Of a DNA stretch of 64,000 nucleotides, positions 47,901-58,579 are shown in pieces. Below the pieces are notes generated by a model. That model searched no databases, was not told the DNA's origin, and worked only from the letters and a program-made list of their open reading frames with translations. The stretch comes from Aldrovandia affinis. Taxonomy: Eukaryota; Chordata; Actinopteri; Notacanthiformes; Halosauridae. The first letter of the stretch is position 1. Each line of letters starts with the position of its first letter. Location: positions 1,093,501 to 1,157,500 of the forward strand of contig JAINUG010000037.1 in the NCBI GenBank assembly GCA_029706075.1, given 5' to 3'. A program made the translations under genes and the position numbers.

Positions 47901-48062
47901 TAAAGAAGACCCGGGTTTTTGACACCGACGTCTGCTTCGGTCTCTGGGCATGTTGATCACTTTGACGAGCGTTCGTAGCTGAATTAGATCCTTTGACGTA
48001 TATGGTAGTGGTAGAATTAGTTGAAACAGGGCCGCGACGAGAACGCTTCTACCATGACCCCC
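44932..48062 (-). mobile_element. Near full-length jockey/I-group LINE with 11-bp target duplication
   Basis: A 3131-bp minus-strand element. Its 5' end (48062) starts with a run of seven G followed by TCATGGTAGAAGC. Its 3' end (44932) is a short GAAGAAGAAG tail. Identical 11-bp copies, CCATAACGGAT, flank it (44921-44931 and 48063-48073), as made by target-primed reverse transcription. It codes for one protein with endonuclease, reverse transcriptase and a C-terminal Cys/His motif, and no RNase H is visible. The clade is jockey/I-like, possibly Nimb. The full length and perfect duplication suggest a fairly recent insertion, although the frame is now broken in several places. Confidence 0.95.
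44976..47951 (-). pseudogene. LINE endonuclease-reverse transcriptase, frameshifted
   Basis: I place the start at the ATG at 47951 (MPRDRSRRRCQKPG); upstream of it the codon in frame is GTG. The endonuclease shows SANIEGL, CLQETH, VYKPP, GDFNSHSNQWGY and QHRPI, the expected catalytic Asn, Glu, Asp and His. RT motifs follow in order: GKAVGLDNIATEQI, GKDPSDAKSFRPISLL, FVDLSAAYDTVNH, GLPQGSVLAPLQYN, FAYADDLCITAQ, and YLGVTLD. Near the end GPTTCDCGTEPQTMEHLLRC has the Cys-Cys-His-Cys spacing of a zinc knuckle. Frame changes are needed near 47405, 47375, 46365, 46330, 45385 and 45230. All catalytic residues survive but no intact protein can be read. A single ORF of about 1000 codons is the likely original form. 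Confidence 0.93.
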
Positions 48063-48073
48063 CCATAACGGAT

Positions 48074-48734
48074 TAAGCCTAGCTATTGTTTGTCAGCTAA
48101 ATTAATTTGGATTACTGAGCACACAAACTGCTAGCTTGTGTTGTGACAAACCAACTGTTGTCGCATTTTAAAATTGTGATATTTGTTATGCATCTTGTCT
48201 AGTGTGGCAAGTAGCCTTAGCGGCCTGTAGCATGTTTCCCCCCGGACATTTTGAGCTAAGTTATATTCACAATCTGATCAAAAAGATATGTATTTTACAG
48301 TCAAAATATGTGATATTCCATTGACTTACAATGGAGCATAATTGTACTGCTTTAATTTCAGCAGGGGGCCAACAGTGCTTCAAACTCCTCAATTGCAGAG
48401 CTACGAATGGCTTGGTCCACTAATATTAATATATATATCTATGCATGTGTAGATAGTGATCTTGGGGTCAAATTTTAGCTTAGCTTTAGCCACATTCATC
48501 CAGATCCATTACAGACAAATCATCAGATCCGTAACAGAACGAACACACTAAGTTGTTCTACCTACTGTAACCACGATATTGTATCACAAGTGTCATGTTG
48601 TTACTACAGAACACAAAGGGGTTTGAGGTGAAAGTGACACAGCCAAGGGGATTTTAACCAAAATGTAGGAGATAGGGATATTTAAAAAATCATGTGGGAA
48701 ACAATATGCTAGACGCAAATTATAATTCTATTAT
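48074..48734. other. No gene seen
   Basis: Unique AT-rich sequence beyond the LINE's 5' target duplication. Confidence 0.55.
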
Positions 48735-48860
48735 TCCCTGTGGGGCTGCTGAACACAATCAGCACTGGCAGGGTCAGGATTCAATACCAGACCACAGGGA
48801 AATGCTACTACACTGAAAACCAGACCTTTAGCAGGATGCACCACTTGATGGCCCTTGAAA
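48735..48860 (+). repeat. Diverged short repeat (third copy)
   Basis: CAGCACTGGCAGGGTCAGGATTCAATACCAGACC parallels CAGCATTGGTCAGGGTTTGATTCCAGGCC at 15.3 kb, and AGCAGGATGCACCA parallels ACGCAGGATGCCTC. Probably the same worn SINE family. Confidence 0.35.
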
Positions 48861-50507
48861 TGCATTTAGTTTGTCATTGTAGTTCAAATTCCATTTCCTT
48901 ATCACAGATGAGCAAACAAAATATTTTTCAGCCAATTTAGATCAAAGCTGTCTGCTCTTAAATCATTTCTGACTGTCCATTTCCCAAGTAACAATGTACA
49001 CATGTAACAATGTAGTATCTTAATCAACTCTTTTGTTGGTCAAATCAAGGATGTTGATTTTATCATTAGAATACTCTTTAAACAATTAGGTCTAAATGTT
49101 AACATTCATTCTATTCAGGTAATCACAAAGAGCAGTAGTTAATCTTCAGCGCCAGCCCAAAGAAGCAAAATGTCAATATACCATTTTATCAACAAGGGTT
49201 CTGTGATGAATCATCGACAGACTCCTCTTTCCACAGCCTTAAAACTAAATTAGTGTAATTTAGAGAATAACTAACCATCTCCTATCTCTGTGCCTTTCAC
49301 TTGTCAGTACAATCCATCAAGAAAGATTACATATTATTCTTCAACGTCAATTATCTAAGATGAAAATGACCCAATCAGTAGGTGGTAAAGAATCAGTTGG
49401 TCCACTCTGTAAAAAATAAATCAAAGGCCTTCATGCCTCCACCATGAACAGTGTTTGTATTTACAGTAATTACCCCACAACAAAGAGCAGCAAAAGACAT
49501 AGACACGTGTTTTTGTTGTAATGCCTTCAATATATACTGCAAGTAGTATCCTGAATATATGACAGCAATTTTGGGGGCTTTAGGCTTTGTGAAAAATGTC
49601 CACAAATTGTGCATTTTGTTTTAATTATGTTGTTGGAATAAATCTGGGGGAGACAGTTTTTGTTGTTTTTAGGAACCACAGAGATTTAGTATTCAAGGGT
49701 ACAAAATTACATACTTATGCAAAAAATGTTTCAGATGAAACAATTGGTTTCTCTACTTGCTCCAATGAGTATGAACTATGTATAAACATCACTTGTTGTA
49801 ATTCAGGTTGGCTGAGGTTGTTTTTGGAACGACAAGCAGTATGCTAGTACAAAACCATTACCGTGTGAATGTGGAACTTATAACAGTTATCACAGGATTA
49901 ATAAAAAAATGATATCATATAAAAACATCATATAAGTATCTGGCCACTGCCAAAACTGGGGATGTTGAGTTTTGTGGGCCTACTTTAATTGGCCTACTCT
50001 GACTTTGGTCTTTCTTTGATATTGTAAGTGCATACACTTCAGCTATTTATTAAATTTGGCATGTCTTGTAAAAATGGTCTTAAAATCACACAGAGGATAA
50101 ACCTCAATTTCGTTTTGAACTCTGCATTCCAATGCAAAAGATGGGAACCGCCCAAGATTAATAAACTAAATCAGTTAAGCAAGATCCAGTGCCCGGAAGA
50201 CCCCTATGTGCTCTGTTGTTGTTCGCCCAATTTTTTGTAAGATTTCATGAAGGCCCCATGTTTCTTCCTTTCAATTGCAGCCTCCTCCAATATGTGAATG
50301 CCACAAAAAGGATTTGTTCTTGGTGTTCCAGTCTATTTTAATTTCATATTCCATTTGAGGCAATTCTCCAAATTATATAAAAAATGTTTACCTTTTTCAG
50401 ATATATTGTTTCTAAAATGTGATTGTGATTTTCTAATTACTTTGAGTGTTCCAATTATATAATTTGTTTGCTAGCCAGTTAAATTAGGTCTAAACAAAGG
50501 AATTTTA
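48861..50507. other. No gene seen
   Basis: AT-rich unique sequence up to the left end of the Harbinger element. No recognisable domain in any frame. Confidence 0.55.
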
Positions 50508-50770
50508 GGGCCGGTTTCCCATACAGGGATTAAGCCTAGTCATAGACTAAATCACTTTTTAATCCTGGATTTATTGAAATGGCTTTCTCAGACATGGATT
50601 AAAGTAGTCTCAGACTTGCCCTAGTCTTGATTTAAACAATTGGATTTCCAGAAGGAAGATTAGAGGTAATCCAGATCTAAATGAAGGCTTAAATTAAACC
50701 TGGCCAGAGGCAGGTTTAATTTCAGATTAAAGGCTGTTTGCCCCATGGTTCACCTTGACAATAGAGGAAA

Positions 50771-51745
50771 ATGGATTACCTTGACTATTTCAATGATGAT
50801 CAAAGACCACTACCAAGACCAGAAAGAAGGTTGCTTATGGAGAGGAGCAACCCACTGAATGATTTGGATGACATACATTTTCGTGACCGTTTCCATATGT
50901 ACAAAGACAATGCAGCTGAAATAATTTGTTTGCTTCAGCCAAAGCTTTCATGTGACTCAGTAAGGGGAACCCATATCCCTCCTTCCTTACAAGTACTTAT
51001 CACCTTGAGGTTTTTGGCATGTGGAACCTTCCATCGTGAAACGGGATTTGTGTGGTGTAAGTGAATCAACTGTGTGCAAAATAGTACACAAAGTCTGCAA
51101 TGCTATATGTGAACTGAAAGACAATTACATCAAGTTCTCCAATGCTGCTGACCAGGCCACCTACAAGGTAGAGTTCTATGAATATGGGAACTTCCCTGGA
51201 GTAATTGGCTGTAATGATGGATGTCAAATTCCCATTAAGTGTCCGAGTTCAGGAATCATAAAAACGGCTTTTCAATAAAAGTACAAGGTGTGTGCACTCC
51301 CACTATGCAGTTCTCCAACATTGTTGCACGTTGGAAAGGTTCAACTCATGACTCAAGGATTTTCCAAAACTCCTCTTTGTATGCTCAGTTTGAAGCGGGA
51401 CAACATAGTGGAATCCTACTTGGTGACAGTGGGTATGCACAGACAAACTTCTTGTTCACCCCCTATCTTCATCCAGTCAGACCTGAGCAACAGCGCTACA
51501 ACCAAGCTCATATCCACACCAGAGGGCTAGTAGAGCGCATGTTTGATATATGGAAGAATCGTTTCCAGTGTTTCGAACCAAGAAGATGCATTGTCATTAT
51601 TGCAACAGCAGTGCTTCATAATTATTTCAAACAGCATGGCTGCCCAGACCCTCATACTGAAGATGACAACGACCCACATGTTCCCATGGCTGAGGCAGAC
51701 AATGACAGAAATGGACTTGCTTACAGAGATACTTTTGCTTTGTAG
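50771..51745 (+). pseudogene. Harbinger transposase (HARBI1-like), two frameshifts
   Basis: This would be the nuclease that cuts and joins the element, acting with the Myb-like partner. It starts at ATG 50771 (MDYLDYFNDDQRPLPRPERR), with FRDRFHMYKD, PPSLQVLITLRFLACGTFHRETG, then a frame change near 51048. In the next frame: DLCGVSESTVCKIVHKVC and FPGVIGCNDGCQIPIKCPS (first catalytic Asp). A second frame change near 51255 looks like a small deletion. The last frame has FRNHKNGFSIKVQGVC, NIVARWKGSTHDSRIFQNS (second Asp), LLGDSGYA, and GLVERMFDIWKNRFQCF (Glu). HARBI1-type proteins run about 340-350 residues, close to the summed length here. All three catalytic acids are kept; only the frame is broken, consistent with a young inactivation. 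Confidence 0.95.
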
Positions 51746-51830
51746 CACTTCTCATAACAAATGTATCTTGAGTGATACATAAGTGATTGTGAATAAAAAA
51801 CTTTTGTTACCAATCCATGCCAAAGGCACA

Positions 51831-52845
51831 TCAAGAACATTGATACTGCTGCCGCTTCATGTCTCTCTCCTCCTCCTTCATAGACAACTCAACATGAAGG
51901 ATTTTCATCTTGACCTCATGTTCTTCTTTTAAATATTGTAATTTACACTCATGGAATTCTATGGCAAGTTTCTCATGAATGCTCAGCCTTTTCCCCCTTG
52001 TCCGGTTGCCTGGGATAGAGACATTGGCTGCTGTTGGCTGCTGCCTGCTGATGGAGATGTCATGGGCTGATCTTCCTGACTCTGCCCCAGCCCCTCCAAG
52101 ATCTGGGTCAAGATCAGGTCATCTTCTTCTAGAAAAGTATTGTAGTATTAGATTTAAGAAGGGTTCAAGAGTTGAGGTCATTATCATTTTTATTATGAGA
52201 ATGCAAGAGATGACTAACATTATATATTGAGTGGGATAGCACATGCTATCCTACCAAATGAGTATTGGAATGGTCCCCCACCTGCACTGTCCAAATGGTC
52301 ATCATCTGGGATACCTTCCAAGGGTTGCTGGCTTTCAATAATCCCAGTCAACAAGTCCCCCAACTCATCCGTCTCTGGTCTAACTGGGGGTCCCCCACCT
52401 GTCTTGAAATGCTCCCTACGAGCAATGGCAGTTTATTTTTAAAGTTTATTTTGATGTTTTTCCACAGGACCTTTGAAAGACAATATAGAAATTGTATTAG
52501 CAGTTCTGTATATATTGTTTATGTTACATTTCTGTGCACATACAATACATTTAGGACCCACCCTGTTATGTTACATAAGAAATCATACATTTCAAAGTGA
52601 CTGATTTGTAACATTGGGCCAACAATAAATAATCTTACCTGAAGTTGTTGGAGTGTCCGGTTGGTTACTTTTTCATTTGAGTTGAATTCATTCAAAATAG
52701 CAGTCCATGCATTCTTCTTCTTGTTTTCTGTTCCTGAATCATGCTGTTTGTTCTCAATTAAAGGGTACTTTAAAACAATTTCCTTTAAAAGGGTCTTTTC
52801 AATTTCACTGAAATTCTTTGAACGTTTTCTTTTGCCTTTGTCCAT
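51831..52845 (-). pseudogene. Harbinger Myb/SANT-like DNA-binding protein, probably 3 exons
   Basis: In Harbinger elements this partner binds the subterminal DNA and helps bring the transposase into the nucleus. Exon 1 (52845-52639) encodes exactly 69 codons: MDKGKRKRSKNFSEIEKTLL, a basic start and Myb/SANT-like helices with NAWTAILNEFN and TLQQLQ, ending at a CAG|GTAAG donor. Exon 2 would start near 52473 with VLWKNIK, continuing in another frame with AIARREHFKTGGGPP and GIIESQQPLEGIPDDDH. Exon 3 (after TTTTCTAG, about 52130) has DDLILTQILEGL, and after a further frame change IHEKLAIEFHECKLQYLKEE, a coiled-coil tail, ending QYQCS-stop at 51831. REHFKTGGGPP is the signature that ties it to this family. 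It converges on the transposase, leaving an 85-base gap. Exon borders are inferred. Confidence 0.82.
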
Positions 52846-53149
52846 TCTTTGGTTGGGTCAGGTGTCTAACTCCAGTTCCACACACTGCATAATGCTTATG
52901 TAGAAGCATTCCACCCCAGGTTTTTACAGCATCCTCACTTTAGCACCATGTGCACATCATTAATCTAATTGGGCTTCCAAAAGATGATTTGACTAGTCCT
53001 TGATTACCTTAGTTCTAGACTACAGAGTCTCAGACTAATTAATCTGAAGTTAAGCAATGTCTCAGAAAGCCATTTGTTTAGTGTGGATTAATTTAAGTAG
53101 AATTAGCCTAGTCCTGATTAAATTTAAGCCCTGAACAGGAAACCGGCCC

Positions 53150-53808
53150 ATAAAGTTAGTAACCAAATTAATTCAGCAGAAGGATAAATCATATAATCCC
53201 TTGACAAACATCAATGTGAAAGTTGTGTTGTCATTCCTTGGTGAATTCTTACAACATATGTAGGTGCCGTTTTATAAAAGTTATATATAGATAGTTTTAT
53301 ATTAGCTAGCTAGCAAAGCTAAAACATAACATGTTTTTAGTTTTCTGAATGAAACAGGGCAGGTGTAGCTTTCTAGCTGGCTGCACCCATGCCTTATTGG
53401 TTTGAGTATACGTTTTGTCTGGGGATTTAGGGCCTACCTTGCAGTTACTAGCTATATGAGCCACGAAACCATATGACGCAGGTCTTACATGTGAAATGAT
53501 AAATAGATTATAGAAATGTATTTTTGTTGGTCTGAGAAATGATACATCTCTAAAAGCAACACGATTCATCTTTTGGATAGTATTGGATAGCAAGCAAGCT
53601 ACTTCCCACAGAAAAGCAATTTGTCCGTTTTTTTTTTAGCATGTTCTATTGGCTGAACTAGCATCACGTGCACATCCAATAGATGCTATTGGTTTAAATA
53701 TATCTGAACAAATTATATTTTTGGTAGAAGTAGATATTGCCCAATGGGGAGAATTAATAATTGGGGGAATGGAGCATTTCTGATGAGGTAATTGGCAGGA
53801 CAATTAAG
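53150..53808. other. No gene seen
   Basis: Unique AT-rich sequence to the right of the Harbinger element. Confidence 0.55.
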
Positions 53809-53875
53809 AAGAACACAATGACGAGAACAGGCCGTTTAGCACATCTAAGCTCGTCATTTCCAAGTATAAAGAAGA
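53809..53875 (-). mobile_element. CR1-clade LINE 3' UTR fragment
   Basis: AACACAATGACGAGAACAGG followed by CCGTTTAGCACATCTA matches the 3' end of the CR1 fragment at 11759 (ATAATGATGAGAACAGG, CCATTTAGCCCATCTA). Only the extreme 3' end is present. Confidence 0.7.
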
Positions 53876-54179
53876 AAAACGAAATAATCCAAGTTTTGAG
53901 CTTCATTGTGTGGCCGTGCGAAGTTGTATCTGAATTCTGTGTGTTTACATGAGGTCGGTGGGTACAGAAGTACATTTTTGTAAGGACTGAGAGTCTGAAG
54001 TCATTGTAGTTACAGGAAAATGACAAACAGGAAAATGACAAACACTCAGTGCAGAGAATAATTCTGTTGTATGAAGAACCTCGGACAAACCTGGATATGT
54101 GGTTTGTAGGATGTACTATAAGATCAAGCTAACAGTGTCCTACCACTGTGGACTGTCACCCATAGTCTGCATTTATTGT

Positions 54180-54221
54180 CACAAGAGTACTGATATTATT
54201 TATTATATTAGTACTCTTGTG
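54180..54221. repeat. Perfect 12-bp inverted repeat
   Basis: CACAAGAGTACT (54180-54191) and AGTACTCTTGTG (54210-54221) flank an AT-only-rich 18-base loop. Possibly a very short MITE or a recombination relic. Confidence 0.88.
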
Positions 54222-55702
54222 TTTACAGATTGAATTGTGTCTTCAAAAGAAATATTGGGCTGAATCTATTCATGAGATAAACCTGCAATTTATTGCAGAT
54301 TTATGAAAAGTATAGCAGCAAGGCCAGAAGTAGTCAAATATAAAGCATTAAAAAATATATTTTTTTACCATCTCCAGGCTACATTATAATCCACTTTTAA
54401 ACCAAGGTAAACTGCAAGAAGAAATTATTCATTACATGCCAATGTTGCGTAATACTGGCCTTAAGAGGATGTGCATTTCAACCTCACATGGTAATACTAT
54501 TTTATATTAATTTGTTTTATTTACCCAAACTTATTATTATTTGCAGCTTTAGAGATCTCCAAACCTTCAAGGATGTGAAGGATGAAAACACATACAGAAT
54601 GATTTTAATGATACAGGGTTGAAAGAAAGTGTTTTTAAAGCCTGTAAAGTAGTGACAACTAAGCTGTCACCAATGTAGGGAAATTGGAATAGCAAGTTAA
54701 GTGGAAAACACCTATGACATATTGTTCTGGAAGAAAAGTGTATATATCATAAAATGTATCATGATCTGCATATTCATGAGTTATGAATAGTCATCCAAGT
54801 TCTTAATCAAGGTCTTTCTCTACTTCCGGGGCATAATTTAAATGTCAATACACTGCAACATAATTACTGTAAATAAAATACTGAAGCAAATATTCTAAAG
54901 AACAGCATGGTGAACACTAACCGCATACAATTTTAGTTAAGCAAACAAACAAAACCATTATTATTCACATTAACAGTGGTACAGTTTCTCCACAGTACTG
55001 CATGCTGGGAATGTTTTAGATTCATATGATTTTATATTGGGAGGCTACAAATGACAACACATTTTAATACAGAATTTTGAGTTCAAAATGAAGGTCTTGA
55101 TATGCATTTATGACCAGCACCATTTTCATATTGAAGCATTTTCTTGGGAAGAGTAATAGCAATAACAAAGTAGTAGAATGAGTGCACTGCCTGGGAGAGG
55201 AGTAGAAAATAATGAATTATGGATAAAAAATTATAATAATTTAAAAAAAAACAGGGACAGGAAGAGAAAAAGAACAGAGGTCACCGGTTGTGAACCTAAC
55301 CAGCCATAACCATCTTACTTCACTCAGCACGCTCAGCCTTTTCTTTGCAAAAAATTCAAAGAATTCGTCTTTGCGAGACTAGAGGATTGTACCACTGTAG
55401 GCTTGCCTACTGAATTTTCTGCATCAAAAGGCAAGTTCATTATGTCCCCCCCTCCACCTTTCTTTGTTTTTCACCCCAATTAGGAATCACCAATTGTGCA
55501 TTTCAAGTTACCGCTAAAAAACAATAAATAATGGATTGCATTGATATAGTACCTTTCATTATCGCTAAACTTAGAGGTAAGGGGGTAAATGTACTCTATA
55601 TCAATATAAGCACATACTGTAGCTAAGGCCAGTATGTTGTTCTTAAAACATTTTACAGATGTAGCTTAAATATTCATTGGAATAATTAGTGTTTTGTACT
55701 AT

Positions 55703-55735
55703 GTACACTTCTGGTAGTATGTACCAGAAGTGTAC
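55703..55735. repeat. Perfect 14-bp hairpin
   Basis: GTACACTTCTGGTA and TACCAGAAGTGTAC pair exactly around GTATG. The word GTACTATGTAC also occurs directly on both sides, overlapping the arms. Confidence 0.9.
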
Positions 55736-56279
55736 TATGTACCACTTCATGATGGTCCCCATCTCTACAATTGAAAACTATAGGTTACCATTAAATATTT
55801 AGAACAATTGAGCTTTTGGCACTTAAATGTGGCCATGATGTCTGTGGAACAAATACGTTTGAACACCAGAGGGCTCCCATCTGGCCAGCACTGTATTTTC
55901 ATTTTTAATGTGTAGTTAGTGAGGTCACATTTGCAGTTAGTGAGGACACAATTTGGAAAAAAAGGCTAGTTATATTTCCATTGTACAATAACCCTATATA
56001 AAAAAATGAGCCTGTGTCTTATTGATGCATGAAGCATTTATAAATGGGAGGAAGGAAAAAACATTAAAGCATGGAAAATTTGAAATTACTGCACATGGAA
56101 ATATCTTACACTTTTGATCTTTGACCTTGGCAGACAGAGAAATAGAGGCCCACAACCACTTCATTTATTGAGAGAATGTAGAATAATATTCTTTCACTTC
56201 TCCCTTACCCATAATATAACCCTTCCCTTAACCAAGCCTGCTGGTTTGGGACAGTGTAAATGTGTGTGTGTATGTATAT

Positions 56280-56920
56280 ATACACACAGTTCATAAATGT
56301 ATATAATGGAAACAAAACAATATAAATATTTATTAATTAATAAGGAATTGGGCTGCCCTTTGCCTTCAGAACAGCTTAAATCCTTCTTGGAATGCTGTTA
56401 TACAAGTTTTGAATGGTTTCTAGTGGGATATTGGACCATACTTCAAGGCAAGCCTCCATTTCCTTGAGAGATGAAGGCAGTGAAAATCTACTCCACATTA
56501 TATGTTCCATAACTTCCCGTAAAGGTTCAATGATGTTTATGTCTGGTGATTGGGGAGTCCGTGGAAGGGGTTTGACTTCATCCTGGTGTTCATGAAACCA
56601 CTCTTGAATCCATTTATCAGTGCGCAAGGGGACATTATCATCTTGGAATATGGGAACATCTTGAGGAAATATGTTTGTACAATAGGGTTCACCTGGTCGG
56701 CTAAAATGGCTTTGTACTCCTTGGCCGTAATTGCACCGTGCAGAGTAAATCAGCCCCAATGGCTCCCATGAGATGGCTACCCATATTATAACAGATCCAC
56801 CACCATGTTTAACAGGTAGAAACAGGCAATGTGGGTTGATGGCTAACTTTGTCTTTCTCCAAACAGACCCATCCAGATGTAGGAAAAGAGAGTAAACGAT
56901 GACTCATCAGAATATTTGAC
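56280..56920 (-). mobile_element. Tc1-like transposon D, 3' two-thirds
   Basis: Terminal AT-rich sequence lies at 56280-56345, followed inward by transposase coding on the minus strand. The element is cut at 56920, where an L1 LINE fragment begins, so the N-terminal half and other terminus are missing. This is a different Tc1 family from A, B and the 5.6/58 kb derivatives. Confidence 0.85.
56376..56920 (-). pseudogene. Tc1 transposase catalytic domain, frameshifted
   Basis: Reading inward from 56920: VKYSDESSFTLFPTSG carries the first catalytic Asp. After a frame change near 56835 comes VKHGGGSVIIWVAISW, then VPIFQDDNVPLRTDKW (second Asp), PQSPDINIIEPL (Glu) and IPLETIQNLYNSIPRRI. The order, spacing and motifs are those of Tc1 DD34E transposases. 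A stop follows PRRI, where family members normally continue about ten to fifteen residues. The catalytic triad is intact, unlike in Tc1 A, but the helix-turn-helix N terminus is absent. Non-functional. Confidence 0.92.
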
Positions 56921-56924
56921 TTTC

Positions 56925-57878
56925 TTTAACTTATTTTGTGCTATTGTGCTCATTACAGGTCATACGTTGTTGCGCATTGGCCTTCTTTTCATTCCTAAGT
57001 CATTTTTTTTACAAACTAGATGCCATCATTTCAGAATTTATCTGGAACAAGAAGGTTACGCAAGACCATCTTACAGAAACCAAAACCTCTGGGAGGAATA
57101 AGGTTACTGAACTTCTTGTTTTATTACTGAGCCGCTCATTTTCAGCCCATTCTGCACTGGCTGCATGTGAATGATTTGGCCCCATCCCCAGTTCGGTGGC
57201 TCATGGAATCCGCCTCATGTGCCCCTTCGTCTCTGGCCGCTTTGCTTTGTTCCCCCAAGACTGCATCAATATCCAATTATTCTAAAAATATTATAGTTCG
57301 GTCTACCTTTAGAATTTGGGCATAATTTCGGCATACAGTCATTCCCACTACTAACACCTCTGTGTGCAAACCATTATTCCCTTCCTCCGTACATGACCGG
57401 GCATTTAAAATTTGGTATGATCATGGTATCAGGGTGGTCAGAGTCTTGTTCAACGACGGCACATTTACCTCTTTCACAAAACATTTCCTTGCGGTTCCAC
57501 CTGAATAACCTGTAGATTCCCTTCTGGCATCAGCTCCCACAACTCTTAAAGGAAAAATATCTGTACTTTAGGCCAAACTATTTGCTCTTCAAATGCCGTT
57601 GACCAGTACCTTTAAAACTTTATGGGCCCAAGATCTAGGAGGGGATATATCAGATAGGACCTTGGAGGCTATAATGGAGCGTGTTCATACTTCCTCAATA
57701 TGTGCTAAACATGGAGTGCTGCAATGTAAATTTTTACCCTGTGTGTCATGGACCAAGTATAGGCTGTCCAGAATTTATACAGATGTTGATCCAATGTGTG
57801 ATAGGTGCCATCAGGCCCAGGCTACTCTGTTCCATATGTTTTGGTGCTGTCCTGCTCTGCAGTCATACTGAACTTAAA
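56925..57878 (+). pseudogene. L1-clade LINE ORF2 C-terminal fragment
   Basis: It encodes the region after the reverse transcriptase in fish L1-type elements. Readable blocks: FYKLDAIISEFIWNKK, then in other frames PLGGIRLLNFLFYYWAAHFQ, FPSSVHDRAFKIWYDHGIRV, FKTLWAQDLGGDISDRTLEA, MERVHTSSICAKHGVLQCK and CDRCHQAQATLFHMFWCCPA. The last has the Cys-x2-Cys...His...Cys pattern of the L1 C terminus. At least four frame changes or stops occur. No RT core, 5' end or poly-A tail is present, and both ends abut Tc1 pieces. The copy is therefore truncated on both sides, and the fragment lacks a tail signature. Confidence 0.88.
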
Positions 57879-57892
57879 AAAAGAAAAAAAGA

Positions 57893-58066
57893 ATGTAAAT
57901 GCTCCACCATAGGATGAAGGTGATCAGAATGGCTCTGTATTTATTGGCATTTACCTTGCCCTCTTATGTGTTGAGGGGACCTAAACCATGCCAGGAGAAT
58001 TCACTTCACACCATAAACGAGCTGCCAGTATCCCTCATTTACTCATGAGTTTCCTTTATTTTGGCA
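57893..58066 (-). mobile_element. Tc1-like deletion derivative, copy 2
   Basis: On the minus strand AATAAAGGAAACTCATGAGTAAATGAGGG is fused to a central transposase segment with TTATGGTGTG, TCCTGGCATGGTTTAGGTC and ACCTTCATCCTATGGTGGAGC. This is the same join as in copy 1 at 5573-5750. No terminal repeats are intact. Confidence 0.72.
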
Positions 58067-58234
58067 GTCACCTGCGTGTATACTATTTGAAATAGCTGTA
58101 GGTGATGCAAGCCATTGCTGTAGCTTATCCACAGAAAAGCACTGAATGTTGTTCTGGTGGCACTGTATAATAATGTCTATTAATAGACAATATACATTCG
58201 CTAATGATCTACTTACCATTAATACATCATTATT
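58067..58234. other. Host of the SINE insertion; AT-rich repeat-like DNA
   Basis: Words such as CATTAATACATCATTATT and TAACATTAGTAAATG occur here and continue at 58580-58760 across the SINE. The region may itself be an old AT-rich repeat split by the SINE. Confidence 0.4.
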
Positions 58235-58246
58235 CCTACATTAACA

Positions 58247-58567
58247 TTCATTCATTCATTATCTAACCTGATTATTCAGGTCAGGGTCATGGGGGGGCTG
58301 GAGCCTATCCCAGCATGCATTGGGCGAGAGGCAGGAATACACCCTGGACAGGTCATCAATCCATCACAGGGCACATACGCCATTCACTCACACTCATACC
58401 TACAGGCAATTTAGACTCTCCAATTAGCCGAACATGCATGTCTTTGGACTGTGGGAGGAAACCCACATGGACACGGGGAGAACATGCAAACTCCACACAG
58501 AAAGGCCTCAGCTGGACCTGTGAGACCAGGACCTTGTTGTGCAGCGACAGTGCTATCCACTGCACCA
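58247..58567 (-). mobile_element. SINE with tRNA-like head and ATTC tail, 12-bp target duplication
   Basis: On the minus strand it begins TGGTGCAGTGGATAGCACTG (A-box-like), passes GGTCTCACAGGTCC in the B-box position, then TTTGCATGTTCTCCCCGTGT and ACAGTCCAAAGACATGCATG. It continues through GGGCACATACGCC (plus) sequence to CAATGCATGCTGGGATAGGC, ending in a GAATGAATGAATG tail. It is flanked by identical copies of CCTACATTAACA (58235-58246 and 58568-58579). This is one of the commonest teleost interspersed repeats; its tail and duplication show retroposition. Confidence 0.88.
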
Positions 58568-58579
58568 CCTACATTAACA

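Larger units (their letters stand above)
50508..53149. mobile_element. PIF/Harbinger DNA transposon, complete structure
   Basis: A 2642-bp element. The ends GGGCCGGTTTCCCATACAGG and (reverse complement) GGGCCGGTTTCCTGTTCAGG form inverted repeats. Inside both ends lie several GATTAAGCCTAGTC-like words. The flanking triplets are TTA and ATA, close to the 3-bp TWA target duplication of this superfamily. It carries the two genes that define Harbinger, in convergent orientation: a DDE transposase (plus) and a Myb/SANT-like protein (minus). Both ends and both genes can be traced, but the transposase is frameshifted, so the copy is a recent relic rather than an active element. Confidence 0.95.
53876..56279. 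other. No gene seen; two perfect hairpins
   Basis: AT-rich unique sequence. Two perfect inverted repeats, at 54180-54221 and 55703-55735, are listed separately. No supported coding frame. Confidence 0.55.
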
